In this document: piece by piece, positions 11,031 through 19,929 of the stretch
Layout: every line of letters starts with the position of its first letter
Numbering within the stretch: the first letter of the stretch is position 1
Assembly (NCBI RefSeq): GCF_000409775.1
Contig: NZ_KE332377.1
Span: forward strand, 1,398,073-1,462,072
Direction of reading: 5' to 3'
Source of the DNA: Litchfieldella anticariensis FP35 = DSM 16096
Lineage (GTDB): Bacteria; Pseudomonadota; Gammaproteobacteria; Pseudomonadales; Halomonadaceae
Length of the DNA stretch: 64,000 nt
The notes under the pieces: model-generated
Seen by the model: the letters and a program-made list of their open reading frames with translations, nothing else
Database searches by the model: none
Told to the model about the DNA's origin: nothing
Translations under genes and position numbers: made by a program

Positions 11031-11543
11031 TCACGACTCGATCGCCGTGACTTCAATCTCCAGGTTGCCGGATGGTCGAGGCCATACCACCCTATCGCCC
11101 ACGCTGGATCTCATCAGTGCCCTGGCGAGGGGGGAAGCCCAACTCAATAGCCGGGTGGTATGCTCGGGCTGTTCGTCAGCGGAAGCCAATGCTTCATCCT
11201 CGCCTACGATCCGGTAGCAATGAGTATTGCCCTTTTCATCCTCGAAGTGCACACGGGTTCCGAAAGCCACCTGCTCTGGTGCTGTCGACTGCGGCGGCAC
11301 AACGATTGCCGAAGCCAAGCGGGCGTTATAATAACGGATATCACGTTCCACAAGAGCCAAATCGCTCTCTCGCTCCAGTGCCTCACTCCCCATCAATACT
11401 TCACGCCGTTGCTGCAGTACTGCCAATTGGCGCTGCATCGCCTCGTAACCACGCTGAGTCATATAATTTGGCTGATCGCTGATGGCGCGCTCCGGCGGCG
11501 CCTCAGGACGCTCATCGTCTTCTCGGGTAAAGGCTCTGCTCAT
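11031..11543 (-). CDS. greB: GreA/GreB-family transcription elongation factor
   Basis: A 170-residue protein beginning MSRAFTREDDERPEAPPERA, the GreB-like N-terminus. An N-terminal coiled coil follows (about 30-90, YEAMQRQLAVLQQRREVLMG) and then a C-terminal FKBP-like domain (FGTRVHFEDEKGNTHCYRIV, VGDRVVW). Gre factors enter the RNA polymerase secondary channel and stimulate cleavage of backtracked RNA. The conserved tip of the coiled coil is divergent, so full GreB activity is not certain. GGAGGTCCGAG precedes ATG 11543; the frame upstream of this is non-coding. It is divergent from the P-type ATPase. Confidence 0.85.
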   Translation of the reverse strand: MSRAFTREDDERPEAPPERAISDQPNYMTQRGYEAMQRQLAVLQQRREVLMGSEALERESDLALVERDIRYYNARLASAIVVPPQSTAPEQVAFGTRVHFEDEKGNTHCYRIVGEDEALASADEQPEHTTRLLSWASPLARALMRSSVGDRVVWPRPSGNLEIEVTAIES

Positions 11544-11725
11544 CTCGGACCTCCAGGTCTGAAGGCTGGCCCCTTCGTTAACGGGGCCGGTTATTTTTTC
11601 ACTATCAGCGCAGCTTGCGAGCCATTCCTTGCTCTGGATCACTGCACCGCAACATGGCCTGTGCTACATCATCTATAGATCGATTCACATGCCACCGAAA
11701 GGCGTCCCGTTTCAAGAGGTGAAGA

Positions 11726-14500
11726 ATGCCTGAGCGGACTCCCGCATCACATACCGCCTGGTACGCCATATCAGCCAGCGAGGCACTATCGTGCCTGAAG
11801 AGCACGCCTCACGGACTGGACGATAGTGAAGCCGAGCGGCGCTTGACCGAACACGGCCCAAACCAGTTACGTCAAGAGCAAAGCCGCCCTTGGTGGCGAC
11901 GGCTATTCGCACAGCTCAACAATCTTCTGATCGTCATTTTGATCCTTGCCGCCATCGCCAGTCTGGGGCTCGGCCACCTGTTGGACGCTGCAGCCATTTT
12001 CGGTGTCGTGACCATCATCGCATTGATTGGCTTCCTTCAGGAAGGCAAAGCTGAGCAGGCCATGAAAAGCATTCGTGACATGCTGTCCCCGCAGGCCAAC
12101 GTCATTCGCGACGGTCGCCGCCAAGTCATTCCAGCAGAGAGGCTGGTACCGGGCGATATCGTGATAGTGGAAAGCGGAGACCGAGTTCCTGCCGATCTAC
12201 GACTGGTCACGGCCCACCGCTTGCGGACCGAGGAAGCGGCCCTTACCGGCGAGTCGGCAGCAGTGGACAAGGACATTGCAGCGGTGACTGAAGAGACCGA
12301 GTTGGCCGAGCGCTCTAGCATGGCGTATGCCGGCACTATCGTGGTCCAAGGCAATGCTCAAGGTTTGGTGGTGGAAACCGGTTTCCACACTGAGATCGGC
12401 CGCATCTCTGAAATGCTGCGCGACGTTGAGAAGCTCAAGACGCCCCTGCTGCGCCAACTCGACCGCGCTGGACGGGTGCTGGCCATGTTCATCCTCGGCG
12501 CCGCGGTGTTGACAGGGATATTCGGTATCGTAGTGCATGACTACGCGCCCAGCGCCATGTTCATGGCCAGTGTTGGCCTGGCGGTTGCCGCCATTCCCGA
12601 AGGGTTGCCTGCCATCGTCACCATCGGCCTGGCTCTTGGTGTGCAGGCCATGGCCAAGCGCAATGCCATCATTCGTCGTCTGCCAGCAGTGGAAACCCTT
12701 GGCTCGATCTCGACCATTTTCACCGACAAGACCGGCACCCTGACCCGGAATGAAATGACTGTCCAGGCGATATGGCTGCCTGAAGGAGAAATCCGTGTCG
12801 AAGGCGTGGGTTTCGTCCCGGAAGGTGATTTCCACTGGGTAGGAGAAGCCGGCGCTGCCAGTACCTTGGTTAGCGCCGACCACCCCACACTGCGCCATTT
12901 CTTGAAGGTAGGAGTCCTATGCAACGATGCCGAACTGGTCGAGGAAGAAGGCCACTGGCACATCCACGGTGACCCCACCGAAGGCGCTTTGGTAGTGGCG
13001 GCTGCCAAAACCGGACTGCAAGCATCCATACTCCGTAATGATCATTCGCGCCACGATGCCATCCCCTTTGAATCCGAACGCAGGTATATGGCTACCCTTC
13101 ATGAGGTTGATGGAAAACGCCGCCTGGTGGTCAAGGGCGCACCCGACCGGTTGCTGGAAATGTGCCACAAGGTACGTATCGGCGAGAAGGAGATGGAACT
13201 GGACCATGCCGAGTGGGAGAGCCGTATTCATACCCTTTCTTCCCGCGGGCTCAGGGTGCTGGCACTGGCTGAGAAAGATGGCGAGGCCATTGAGGATCTA
13301 ACCGATGACCATGCCGAAGAAGGTCTGGTGCTACTGGGACTTGTGGGCTTGCTCGATCCACCTAGAGATGAAGCCATAGCGGCCGTGAAGAGCTGCCTGG
13401 CTGCCGGCATTCGCCCCGTGATGGTGACTGGCGATCATGCGATTACCGCTCAAACCATTGCCAGGCAACTAGGGTTCGTCAACTCCGACCTCGCCCTGAC
13501 CGGTAAACAGATCGAAGCCATGTCCGATGCCGAGCTGGAAGACAACATCCTCAAGGTGGATGTATTCGCCCGCGCCGCTCCCGAACACAAACTGCGTCTC
13601 GTCAAGGCCATGCAGGCCAAGGGCGGCGTCTGCGCCATGACCGGCGACGGTGTCAACGATGGTCCGGCACTCAAGCGGGCTGACGTCGGTGTGGCCATGG
13701 GTATCCAAGGTACCGAAGCGGCCAAGGAGGCCGCCGAGATAGTACTAGCCGACGACAATTTCGCCACCATCGTCAGTGCCATCGAAGAAGGGCGCAAGGT
13801 CTACGACAATATCCGCAAGACCATCACCTTCCTGCTACCAACCAATGGCGGCCAAGGCCTGGCGATCCTACTCGCCGTGCTGGCTGGTACCCAGCTCCCG
13901 GTGACGCCTTTGCAAGCACTATGGGTCAATATGGTGGTGGCGATTACCCTAGGCCTTGCTTTGGCCTTCGAAAAAAGTGAAGCGGATTTGATGCGCCGCG
14001 CTCCCCGCAATCCGGCAGCCCCTTTGCTTGATCTGTTCCTACTATGGCGAGTGACCTTCGTATCGATCCTGCTGCTAGCTGGTGTGTTCGGGATATTCTC
14101 TTGGATCCTCCATGGACAAGGGGGCGGCGAGGAGCAAGCACGCGCCGGTGCAGTCAACATGCTGGTCTTGGGCAGTGCCGCCTATTTGATCAATAGCCGC
14201 TTTCTGTTCAACAGCACCTTGTCGGTGGCTGGGATCTTCGGCAGCCGGCCGGTATGGATCGCCATTGGCTTGGTGATGACGCTGCAACTGGCATGGACCT
14301 ACCTACCTTTCATGCAAGTGGTGTTCGGTAGCGATTCTCTTTCCCTGGTTCAGTGGAGCATGATTCTGGCTGCCGCCACGACACTCTTTTTACTGGTAGA
14401 GCTGGAAAAGTGGGTATTGCGCAACAAGAATGCCCACCACATGAAAGCAAGCGAGAACATCGACCACGAAACGAAGGATGGAGCCACCAAGGCGTCGTGA
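11726..14500 (+). CDS. Type II cation-transporting P-type ATPase
   Basis: A 924-residue inner-membrane pump. Visible landmarks are an N-terminal cation-ATPase domain, TGES in the actuator domain, AAIPEGLPAIVTIGLALG in M4, the phosphorylated Asp334 in DKTGTLT, KGAPDRLLEMC in the nucleotide domain and TGDGVNDGPALKRADVGVAMG at the hinge. The overall pattern is that of Ca2+-ATPase-like type II pumps. M6 reads LWVNMVVAITLGLALAFE and lacks the Asp used for Ca2+ in SERCA-type pumps, and M5 reads FLLPTNGGQGLAI. The transported ion (Ca2+, Mg2+, Na+ or another) therefore cannot be assigned. The start has AGAGGTGAAG just upstream. It appears monocistronic and has a hydrophilic C-terminal tail. Confidence 0.92.
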   Translation: MPERTPASHTAWYAISASEALSCLKSTPHGLDDSEAERRLTEHGPNQLRQEQSRPWWRRLFAQLNNLLIVILILAAIASLGLGHLLDAAAIFGVVTIIALIGFLQEGKAEQAMKSIRDMLSPQANVIRDGRRQVIPAERLVPGDIVIVESGDRVPADLRLVTAHRLRTEEAALTGESAAVDKDIAAVTEETELAERSSMAYAGTIVVQGNAQGLVVETGFHTEIGRISEMLRDVEKLKTPLLRQLDRAGRVLAMFILGAAVLTGIFGIVVHDYAPSAMFMASVGLAVAAIPEGLPAIVTIGLALGVQAMAKRNAIIRRLPAVETLGSISTIFTDKTGTLTRNEMTVQAIWLPEGEIRVEGVGFVPEGDFHWVGEAGAASTLVSADHPTLRHFLKVGVLCNDAELVEEEGHWHIHGDPTEGALVVAAAKTGLQASILRNDHSRHDAIPFESERRYMATLHEVDGKRRLVVKGAPDRLLEMCHKVRIGEKEMELDHAEWESRIHTLSSRGLRVLALAEKDGEAIEDLTDDHAEEGLVLLGLVGLLDPPRDEAIAAVKSCLAAGIRPVMVTGDHAITAQTIARQLGFVNSDLALTGKQIEAMSDAELEDNILKVDVFARAAPEHKLRLVKAMQAKGGVCAMTGDGVNDGPALKRADVGVAMGIQGTEAAKEAAEIVLADDNFATIVSAIEEGRKVYDNIRKTITFLLPTNGGQGLAILLAVLAGTQLPVTPLQALWVNMVVAITLGLALAFEKSEADLMRRAPRNPAAPLLDLFLLWRVTFVSILLLAGVFGIFSWILHGQGGGEEQARAGAVNMLVLGSAAYLINSRFLFNSTLSVAGIFGSRPVWIAIGLVMTLQLAWTYLPFMQVVFGSDSLSLVQWSMILAAATTLFLLVELEKWVLRNKNAHHMKASENIDHETKDGATKAS

Positions 14501-14789
14501 CGGTGGCCCGCCTTTATTCTCGATGATCCCACCCACCGCTGCCCTGACCAGGGGAATGACTTGATCCGGCACAGTGCATCAGCATCATTAATAATAGTAA
14601 TGACAGATCGCAATTCATTTCTAAAACAAATAGATACCGCGCTCTGCTAGACTTACCAAGTTCCGACGCGATCCACACGGTTCCCCTGACCCGGTAAGCA
14701 CGATTCGGCCATGACACTTCCGTCTCCGCCGACCAATCGCCGGGGACCGTCGTCCAGCACCTCATAAAAGACAACAAAGGAGACGTCGA

Positions 14790-15455
14790 TTGGAACTGTT
14801 TCAGTATGCTCTGAATAATCTCGATTTGCTGTTGACCCGAACGATCGAGCATATCTCCTTGGTCGGGGTAGCGGTAGGAATCGCCACGCTGACCGGAGTG
14901 CCCATCGGTATTGCCATCACCAAGAGCGAACGCCTGGCACGCGGTGTGCTTTATCTGGCCTCGATCATCGTCACCATTCCCTCGATCGCTTTGTTCGGCA
15001 TCATGATCCCGATTCTATCGCTCATCGGCCAGGGGATTGGCTATCTGCCGGCAGTCATCGCGGTGTTGCTGTATTCGCAACTACCGATCATTCGTAACAC
15101 CTACACAGCTATCAATAATGTCGATCCTGCCCTGCGTGAAGCCGCTCGCGGTATCGGCATGAGCCCCAACCAGCGTTTGCGCATGGTCGAGATTCCGTTG
15201 GCGGTACCGGTGATCATGGCTGGGGTCCGCACCGCCGTGGTACTCAATATCGGCGTGATGGCGATTGCCGCTTACATCGGCGCCGGTGGCCTCGGCACCT
15301 TCATCAGCCGTGGGATCTCACAGTCCGACCCACGCCAGCTCATCGTCGGCGCCGTCGCGGTCAGCCTGCTGGCGATCATCGTCGATTACGCACTGCTGGC
15401 GGTACAGAAGTGGCTCACGCCCAAGGGGATGGAGAAAGCGGTCTCCACCGCTTGA
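14790..15455 (+). CDS. Osmoprotectant ABC transporter permease 1 (OpuC/Yeh type)
   Basis: A 221-residue permease with about five transmembrane helices and the EAA-like loop ALREAARGIGMSPNQRLRMVEIPLAVPVIMAG, typical of betaine/choline OpuB/OpuC/YehW permeases. The start is a TTG, supported by AAAGGAGA ideally spaced before it. It leads a four-gene operon: permease, ATPase, permease, binding protein. The 289-base region upstream is AT-rich around 14585-14660 and is the likely promoter area. I see TGCTAGACT (14645-14653) as a possible extended -10, without a convincing -35. Uptake of glycine betaine or a related compatible solute fits a halophile. Confidence 0.92.
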   Translation: MELFQYALNNLDLLLTRTIEHISLVGVAVGIATLTGVPIGIAITKSERLARGVLYLASIIVTIPSIALFGIMIPILSLIGQGIGYLPAVIAVLLYSQLPIIRNTYTAINNVDPALREAARGIGMSPNQRLRMVEIPLAVPVIMAGVRTAVVLNIGVMAIAAYIGAGGLGTFISRGISQSDPRQLIVGAVAVSLLAIIVDYALLAVQKWLTPKGMEKAVSTA

Positions 15456-15499
15456 CCTCACCTCTCCCTGACGACTGCGATTCCGACAAGGAACGACCC

Positions 15500-16660
15500 A
15501 TGATTCAACTCGATAGCCTGACCAAGGTCTTCGACACGCCGAAGGGTGCAGTGGTAGCCGCCGACCATATCAGCATGGAGGTGTCCGCTGGCGAGATCTG
15601 TATCCTGCTTGGCCCCTCCGGTTGTGGCAAGACCACCACACTGAAGATGATCAACCGCATCATCCGCCCAACCTCCGGCAAGGTGTACATCGACGGCGAG
15701 GACACCACCGGCATGAATACCCAGGAGCTACGCCGCAATATTGGCTATGTAATTCAGCAGATCGGCCTGTTCCCCAATATGACCATCGAGGAGAACATCA
15801 CTGTCGTGCCCAAGCTGCTGGGATGGGACAGGGCACACTACAAGGAGCGTGCCCGCGAAATGATGGCGATGATTGCTCTCGAGCCGGATGCCTTTCTCAA
15901 GCGCTATCCCAGTGAGCTGTCCGGTGGCCAGCAACAGCGCATCGGCGTAGCCAGGGCACTCGCCGCCGACCCCCCGGTAATGCTGATGGATGAGCCTTTC
16001 GGCGCGATCGACCCGATCAACCGCGCCGTGATCCAGGACGAGTTCCTCAAGATGCAGCAAGAACTCAATAAAACCATCATGTTCGTCAGTCACGACATCG
16101 ACGAAGCGATCAAGATGGGCGACCGGATCGCCGTGTTCCGCGAAGGCAAGCTGGTACAGTACTCCACTCCAGACGACCTGCTGGCTGCACCGAAGAACGC
16201 CTTCGTCGAATCTTTTCTGGGCGAGGACAGGGCGCTCAAGAGACTCAATCTGGTCAAGGTACGCGAGATCGTTTCCGACGATATCGGCACCGTGACACCT
16301 GGCGACACCCTCGAGAAGGCGTTGGCAAAGATCGACGACTTCGGCTATCAGAATTCGATACTGATGATCAACGACCAACGCCAGCCGGCCGGGATCATCA
16401 CCCGTTCGGTGGCTCGCACCACCAAAGGCTACTGCCGCGACCATTTCCAGAATATACCGGCGACGGTCAACCTGGAGGACGACCTACGCAAGGTGGCATC
16501 GCTGATGTTTGCCCACGATACGACCTGGCTGCCTTGTGTCGATGATGAAGGGCGGGTCTGTGGCCAGATCACCCAACGGGCCATGACCCGTCATTTGGGT
16601 TCGCGCTTCCGTGCCCGCGAAGGCGATATCCGCGAGGCCAACGCCACCACCGGGGAGTGA
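15500..16660 (+). CDS. Osmoprotectant ABC transporter ATP-binding protein with CBS domains
   Basis: A 386-residue ATPase that powers the flanking permeases. It has Walker A in LLGPSGCGKTTTLKMI, Q-loop NIGYVIQQIGLFPNMT, signature LSGGQQQRIGVARAL and Walker B VMLMDEPFGAID. The C-terminal 130 residues look like a pair of CBS domains (GDTLEKALAKIDDFGYQNSI and LRKVASLMFAHDTTWLP). In OpuA-like systems such domains sense ionic strength. ATG 15500 is preceded by AAGGAACG; the open frame extends further upstream but overlaps the permease gene. The 3-prime end is 4 bases before the next gene. Confidence 0.95.
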   Translation: MIQLDSLTKVFDTPKGAVVAADHISMEVSAGEICILLGPSGCGKTTTLKMINRIIRPTSGKVYIDGEDTTGMNTQELRRNIGYVIQQIGLFPNMTIEENITVVPKLLGWDRAHYKERAREMMAMIALEPDAFLKRYPSELSGGQQQRIGVARALAADPPVMLMDEPFGAIDPINRAVIQDEFLKMQQELNKTIMFVSHDIDEAIKMGDRIAVFREGKLVQYSTPDDLLAAPKNAFVESFLGEDRALKRLNLVKVREIVSDDIGTVTPGDTLEKALAKIDDFGYQNSILMINDQRQPAGIITRSVARTTKGYCRDHFQNIPATVNLEDDLRKVASLMFAHDTTWLPCVDDEGRVCGQITQRAMTRHLGSRFRAREGDIREANATTGE

Positions 16661-16664
16661 GCCT

Positions 16665-17396
16665 ATGCCCATTCAGACCATGAAAGGGGCCCTGCGCGCA
16701 CTGCTGTTGATCGCCATCTTCTTCTCCGGGGCCTGGAGCCAGGCGAGCGGACTGATCGATGATTTCCTGTTCTATTTGCCTGACGTTCAGTTCCTGATGG
16801 GTCAGCATCTATGGTTGACTGCCGTTTCCGGCGGCCTGGCCATCGCCACTGCCATCCCACTGGGCATCGTGCTATCGCGGCCCAGCATGGCCCGCTGGGC
16901 TGAATCGCTGATGCAAGTCCTCAATGTGGGTACCACCATTCCCACCTTGGCAGTGCTGGCCCTGTCGATGAGTTTTCTCGGTATCGGTACCGTGCCGGCG
17001 GTATTCGGCTTGTTCGTCGCCACCCTGCTGCCGATTACCCGCAATACCTATGCCGGGCTCAAAGGCGTCTCGCCAGCACTGATGGAAGCCGCCGCCGGTA
17101 TCGGCATGTCGCCCATCCAGCGTCTGTTCAAAGTGGAGCTTCCCAATGCTCTCTATGTGATCTTCGCCGGCATTCGCACCGCACTGACCATCAACGTGGG
17201 CACGGTGCCGCTGGCGTTCCTGATCGGCGCGGGTGGGCTAGGCGAACTGATCTTCACTGGTATCGCTCTCTACGACACCGTGATGATGCTATCCGGTGCC
17301 ATTCCCACTGCCCTACTGGCGATCATCGTCGATGCGTTGATCGCCACCATCGCCTTCCTCGTCGTACCGCGTGGGGTCAATCCCTCACGTGCCTGA
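16665..17396 (+). CDS. Osmoprotectant ABC transporter permease 2
   Basis: The second membrane subunit of the transporter, 243 residues. It has an N-terminal signal-anchor-like helix (ALRALLLIAIFFSGAWSQ) and about five further helices. The coupling loop LMEAAAGIGMSPIQRLFKVELPNALYVIFAGIR is parallel to that of permease 1. Two different permeases in one operon match the heterodimeric YehW/YehY arrangement. The start overlaps no upstream gene and has GGGGAGTGAG in front. The gene runs straight into the binding protein. Confidence 0.93.
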   Translation: MPIQTMKGALRALLLIAIFFSGAWSQASGLIDDFLFYLPDVQFLMGQHLWLTAVSGGLAIATAIPLGIVLSRPSMARWAESLMQVLNVGTTIPTLAVLALSMSFLGIGTVPAVFGLFVATLLPITRNTYAGLKGVSPALMEAAAGIGMSPIQRLFKVELPNALYVIFAGIRTALTINVGTVPLAFLIGAGGLGELIFTGIALYDTVMMLSGAIPTALLAIIVDALIATIAFLVVPRGVNPSRA

Positions 17397-17429
17397 TATG
17401 TCTATTCCATGCGCAAGGAGACAATAACC

Positions 17430-18311
17430 ATGAAACGCTTGATGACAACCCTCATCGGCCTGGCACTAGCCAGTTCCCTGGCCAGTGTCCAAGCTCAAGA
17501 GATTTCTGTCGGTGGCAAAGACTTCACCGAGCAGCAAATCCTTACCAGCATGACTACCCAATACTTGGAGAACCTGGGCTACGAGGTAGATAGTCGCGTC
17601 GGCATGGGTTCGGCGGTACTGCGCCAGGCTCAGGAGAACGGCCAGATCGACCTCTACTGGGAATACACCGGCACCTCGCTGATCAACTACAACGACGTTA
17701 CCGAGTCGCTATCACCGGAAGAAACCTATCAGCGTGTCAAGGAGCTGGATGCCGAAAAAGGACTGGTATGGCTCGAGCCCTCGGATGCTAACAATACCTA
17801 TGCTCTGGCCATGCGCGAGGACGACGCCGAGGAGCGTGGCATCGAGACACTCTCCAACTTGGCTCAGGCCGTCAACGACGGTAAGCCACTGACCTTTGCC
17901 ATGAATGCGGAGTTCTATGCCCGTGAGGACGGTTGGCGGCCGCTGCAGCAAGCCTACGACTTCCGTGTCGATCGTGCCCAAATCAGCCGTATGGATTCCG
18001 GCTTGGTCTACCAGGCACTACGCGACGGCCAAGTGGATGTCGGCTTGGTATTCGCGACTGATGGACGTATTCCCGCCTTCAATTTCCACGTCCTCAAGGA
18101 CGATCAAAATTTCTTTCCGGCCTATGCCCTGACGCCCGTCGTACGTCAAGAAACCCTGGAGGAATTCCCGGAGCTGGAAGAGCAGATGAATGCACTCTCC
18201 AAGCTGCTCAACGACGAAACCATGGCTGAACTCAATGCCCGAGTCGACGTCGAGCGCGAAACCATCGAAGGCGTCGCTCAAAGCTTTCTCGAAGAGCATG
18301 AACTGCTGTAA
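17430..18311 (+). CDS. Osmoprotectant-binding periplasmic protein (OpuAC/OsmF family)
   Basis: A 293-residue periplasmic binding protein. A signal peptide spans about residues 1-22 (MKRLMTTLIGLALASSLASV ending at AQA/Q). The mature protein starts EISVGGKDFTEQQILTSMTT, typical of YehZ/OsmF/OpuCC proteins. Further landmarks are GQIDLYWEYTGTSLINY and YALTPVVRQETLEEFPELEE. ATG 17430 has AAGGAGACAATAACC before it and is preferred to 17409. It probably binds a quaternary amine such as glycine betaine. An intrinsic-terminator-like hairpin at 18345-18368 ends the transporter operon. Confidence 0.95.
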   Translation: MKRLMTTLIGLALASSLASVQAQEISVGGKDFTEQQILTSMTTQYLENLGYEVDSRVGMGSAVLRQAQENGQIDLYWEYTGTSLINYNDVTESLSPEETYQRVKELDAEKGLVWLEPSDANNTYALAMREDDAEERGIETLSNLAQAVNDGKPLTFAMNAEFYAREDGWRPLQQAYDFRVDRAQISRMDSGLVYQALRDGQVDVGLVFATDGRIPAFNFHVLKDDQNFFPAYALTPVVRQETLEEFPELEEQMNALSKLLNDETMAELNARVDVERETIEGVAQSFLEEHELL

Positions 18312-18344
18312 CACACTGCAAGCCTGCCACACTCCACCTATCCT

Positions 18345-18368
18345 GAAAGCCGCCCGCAGGCGGCTTTC
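18345..18368 (+). terminator. Terminator of the osmoprotectant operon
   Basis: A perfect 10-base stem, GAAAGCCGCC (18345-18354) with GGCGGCTTTC (18359-18368), loop CGCA. It lies between the binding-protein stop and the next start. The T-rich descending arm is typical, though the following T-tract is short. Confidence 0.75.
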
Positions 18369-18409
18369 TGCGTCGTCGAGCGTCGAACGATCCATAAGGA
18401 GATCCCGCC

Positions 18410-19258
18410 ATGCATTATCAGGACAATCTCCGCGTTGGCGCGGCACAGATCAATACCACCCTAGCCGATGTCGATGCCAACCTAGAGCGCCATTACGAGG
18501 TCATCTCGGAAGCCCGCGACCAAGGCATGGAGCTACTGGTGTTCCCTGAGCTCTCGCTAACCGGCTATGGCTTGGGCAGTCGGGTGATGCAGGTGGCCAT
18601 GCCCTTGGAAGATCCACGGCTATCCAGTCTGGCCAAAGCCTGTGGTGAGATGCAGACGGTCATCGGCTTCGTCGAAGAGGCCAGCCCCGGCGAATACTAC
18701 AATGCCCTGGCGATCTTCCAGGATGGCGAAATCCTCGCCGTGCACCGCAAGCTCAACCTGCCCACCTACGGCAGCCTGGAAGAAGGCAAGTGGTTCACTC
18801 ACGGCAACGAACTCACCCATACACCAATCCGTCCTGGCTGGTCGGCTACTCAACTGATCTGTGCCGACCTGTGGAACCCTGCGCTGGTACATGCGGCGCT
18901 ACTGCCTCGCCCAACAGTGCTCTGTGCGCCGATCAATTCGGCTTCCGGTATCGTCAGCAAAGATTTTTCCAATGAACAGAATTGGGCTCTAAATGTGCGT
19001 TTCTATGCCATGACCTACGGCACACCCGTCATCATGGCCAACCGATTCGGCTCCGAGGGGGACAATCATTTCTGGGGTGGCTCGAGGATTCTGGGCCCAG
19101 GCGGTGAGATCCTGGCCGAGGCTGGAGACAGCGATCAAGAAATCCTGATCACGGCAGAACTGTCACGCATGGCTATCTCCAAGGCACGCTTCGAGCTGCC
19201 TACGCATCGCGATGCTGACACTCCGCTCATACGCGCGTTGATGGAGGGATATCGCTGA
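18410..19258 (+). CDS. Carbon-nitrogen hydrolase (nitrilase superfamily)
   Basis: A 282-residue cytosolic amidohydrolase. The Glu-Lys-Cys triad is visible as Glu47 (VFPELSLTGYG), Lys114 (HRKLNLPTYG) and Cys151 (LICADLWNP). The set resembles amidases of the NadE-glutaminase or N-carbamoyl-amine type more than true nitrilases. TAAGGAGATC precedes the start. It follows the osmoprotectant transporter with a terminator between, so a functional link (for example hydrolysis of an imported amide) is only suggested by position. The substrate is unknown. Confidence 0.9.
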   Translation: MHYQDNLRVGAAQINTTLADVDANLERHYEVISEARDQGMELLVFPELSLTGYGLGSRVMQVAMPLEDPRLSSLAKACGEMQTVIGFVEEASPGEYYNALAIFQDGEILAVHRKLNLPTYGSLEEGKWFTHGNELTHTPIRPGWSATQLICADLWNPALVHAALLPRPTVLCAPINSASGIVSKDFSNEQNWALNVRFYAMTYGTPVIMANRFGSEGDNHFWGGSRILGPGGEILAEAGDSDQEILITAELSRMAISKARFELPTHRDADTPLIRALMEGYR

Positions 19259-19351
19259 AGGGCAAATACCACACCGGCCCACAGACGGCCAAGGTGACGA
19301 GAGGTATGAAAAAAGGCATGAAAATCATGGCGATCTGCCTCTATACTGAGA

Positions 19352-19443
19352 TAGGGAAACGCTGATTTAAATGACGGCGATGGAGCTTGGCCGTTGTTGG
19401 CGACCAAGCGAGCGCATTCATCGATGAATCGGCTTTTCCCCGC
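19352..19443. repeat. Degenerate MITE-like remnant, copy C
   Basis: The left end TAGGGAAACGCTGATTTA matches the ends of copies A and B. An inverted counterpart near 19420-19441 (GATGAATCGGCTTTTCCCC) is more diverged and lacks a clear flanking TA. The internal core of copies A and B is missing. I read it as a decayed or internally deleted copy in the 264-base gap. Confidence 0.5.
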
Positions 19444-19522
19444 ATCGCGTGGATGAAGGACAGTTGGTCCCAAGGATCATTTGAAAGCCGGAAGCCAATC
19501 CCAAAAGTAAGGAACCCATCCT

Positions 19523-19918
19523 ATGAAGAAACTGACACGAATCCTCAGCCCACTGTTGATCGCCTTCCTGGTACTGGGCAGTCTGCCAGTCGCCGCCGCC
19601 GCACCTCAGTCTGCCTCGCCACTGGTATCGACGCAGGATGCCATGCAGGCCGATCAGGTGCGTAGCGACCGCGAACGCATCAACGCACTTCTGGCCCGCC
19701 AGGATGTTCAGGAACAGCTCTTGGCACAGGGGGTCGATCCAGCCGATGTCGAAGCCCGTGTCGCCGCCCTGTCCGACGAGGAAGTCAGCCAGATGGCCGA
19801 TCATCTGGACGACCTGCCCGCCGGTGCCAGCGTGGTCGGTGCCTTGGTGCTCATCTTCGTGATCCTGCTGGTAACCGATATTCTCGGTCTGACCAATGTC
19901 TTCCCGTTCACGCGCTGA
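19523..19918 (+). CDS. PA2779-family small exported protein
   Basis: A 131-residue protein with a signal peptide (LLIAFLVLGSLPVAAAA, cleavage near residue 26), a polar helical middle (SDRERINALLARQDVQEQLL, VAALSDEEVSQMADHLDDLP) and a C-terminal transmembrane helix (VVGALVLIFVILLVTDILGL). This matches the PA2779 family, named after Pseudomonas aeruginosa. The family is nearly always paired with a PA2778-type C39-like peptidase, which follows 11 bases downstream here. The function is unknown; a membrane-anchored partner or substrate of the peptidase is plausible. Confidence 0.88.
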   Translation: MKKLTRILSPLLIAFLVLGSLPVAAAAPQSASPLVSTQDAMQADQVRSDRERINALLARQDVQEQLLAQGVDPADVEARVAALSDEEVSQMADHLDDLPAGASVVGALVLIFVILLVTDILGLTNVFPFTR

Positions 19919-19929
19919 TACTGCAATCC

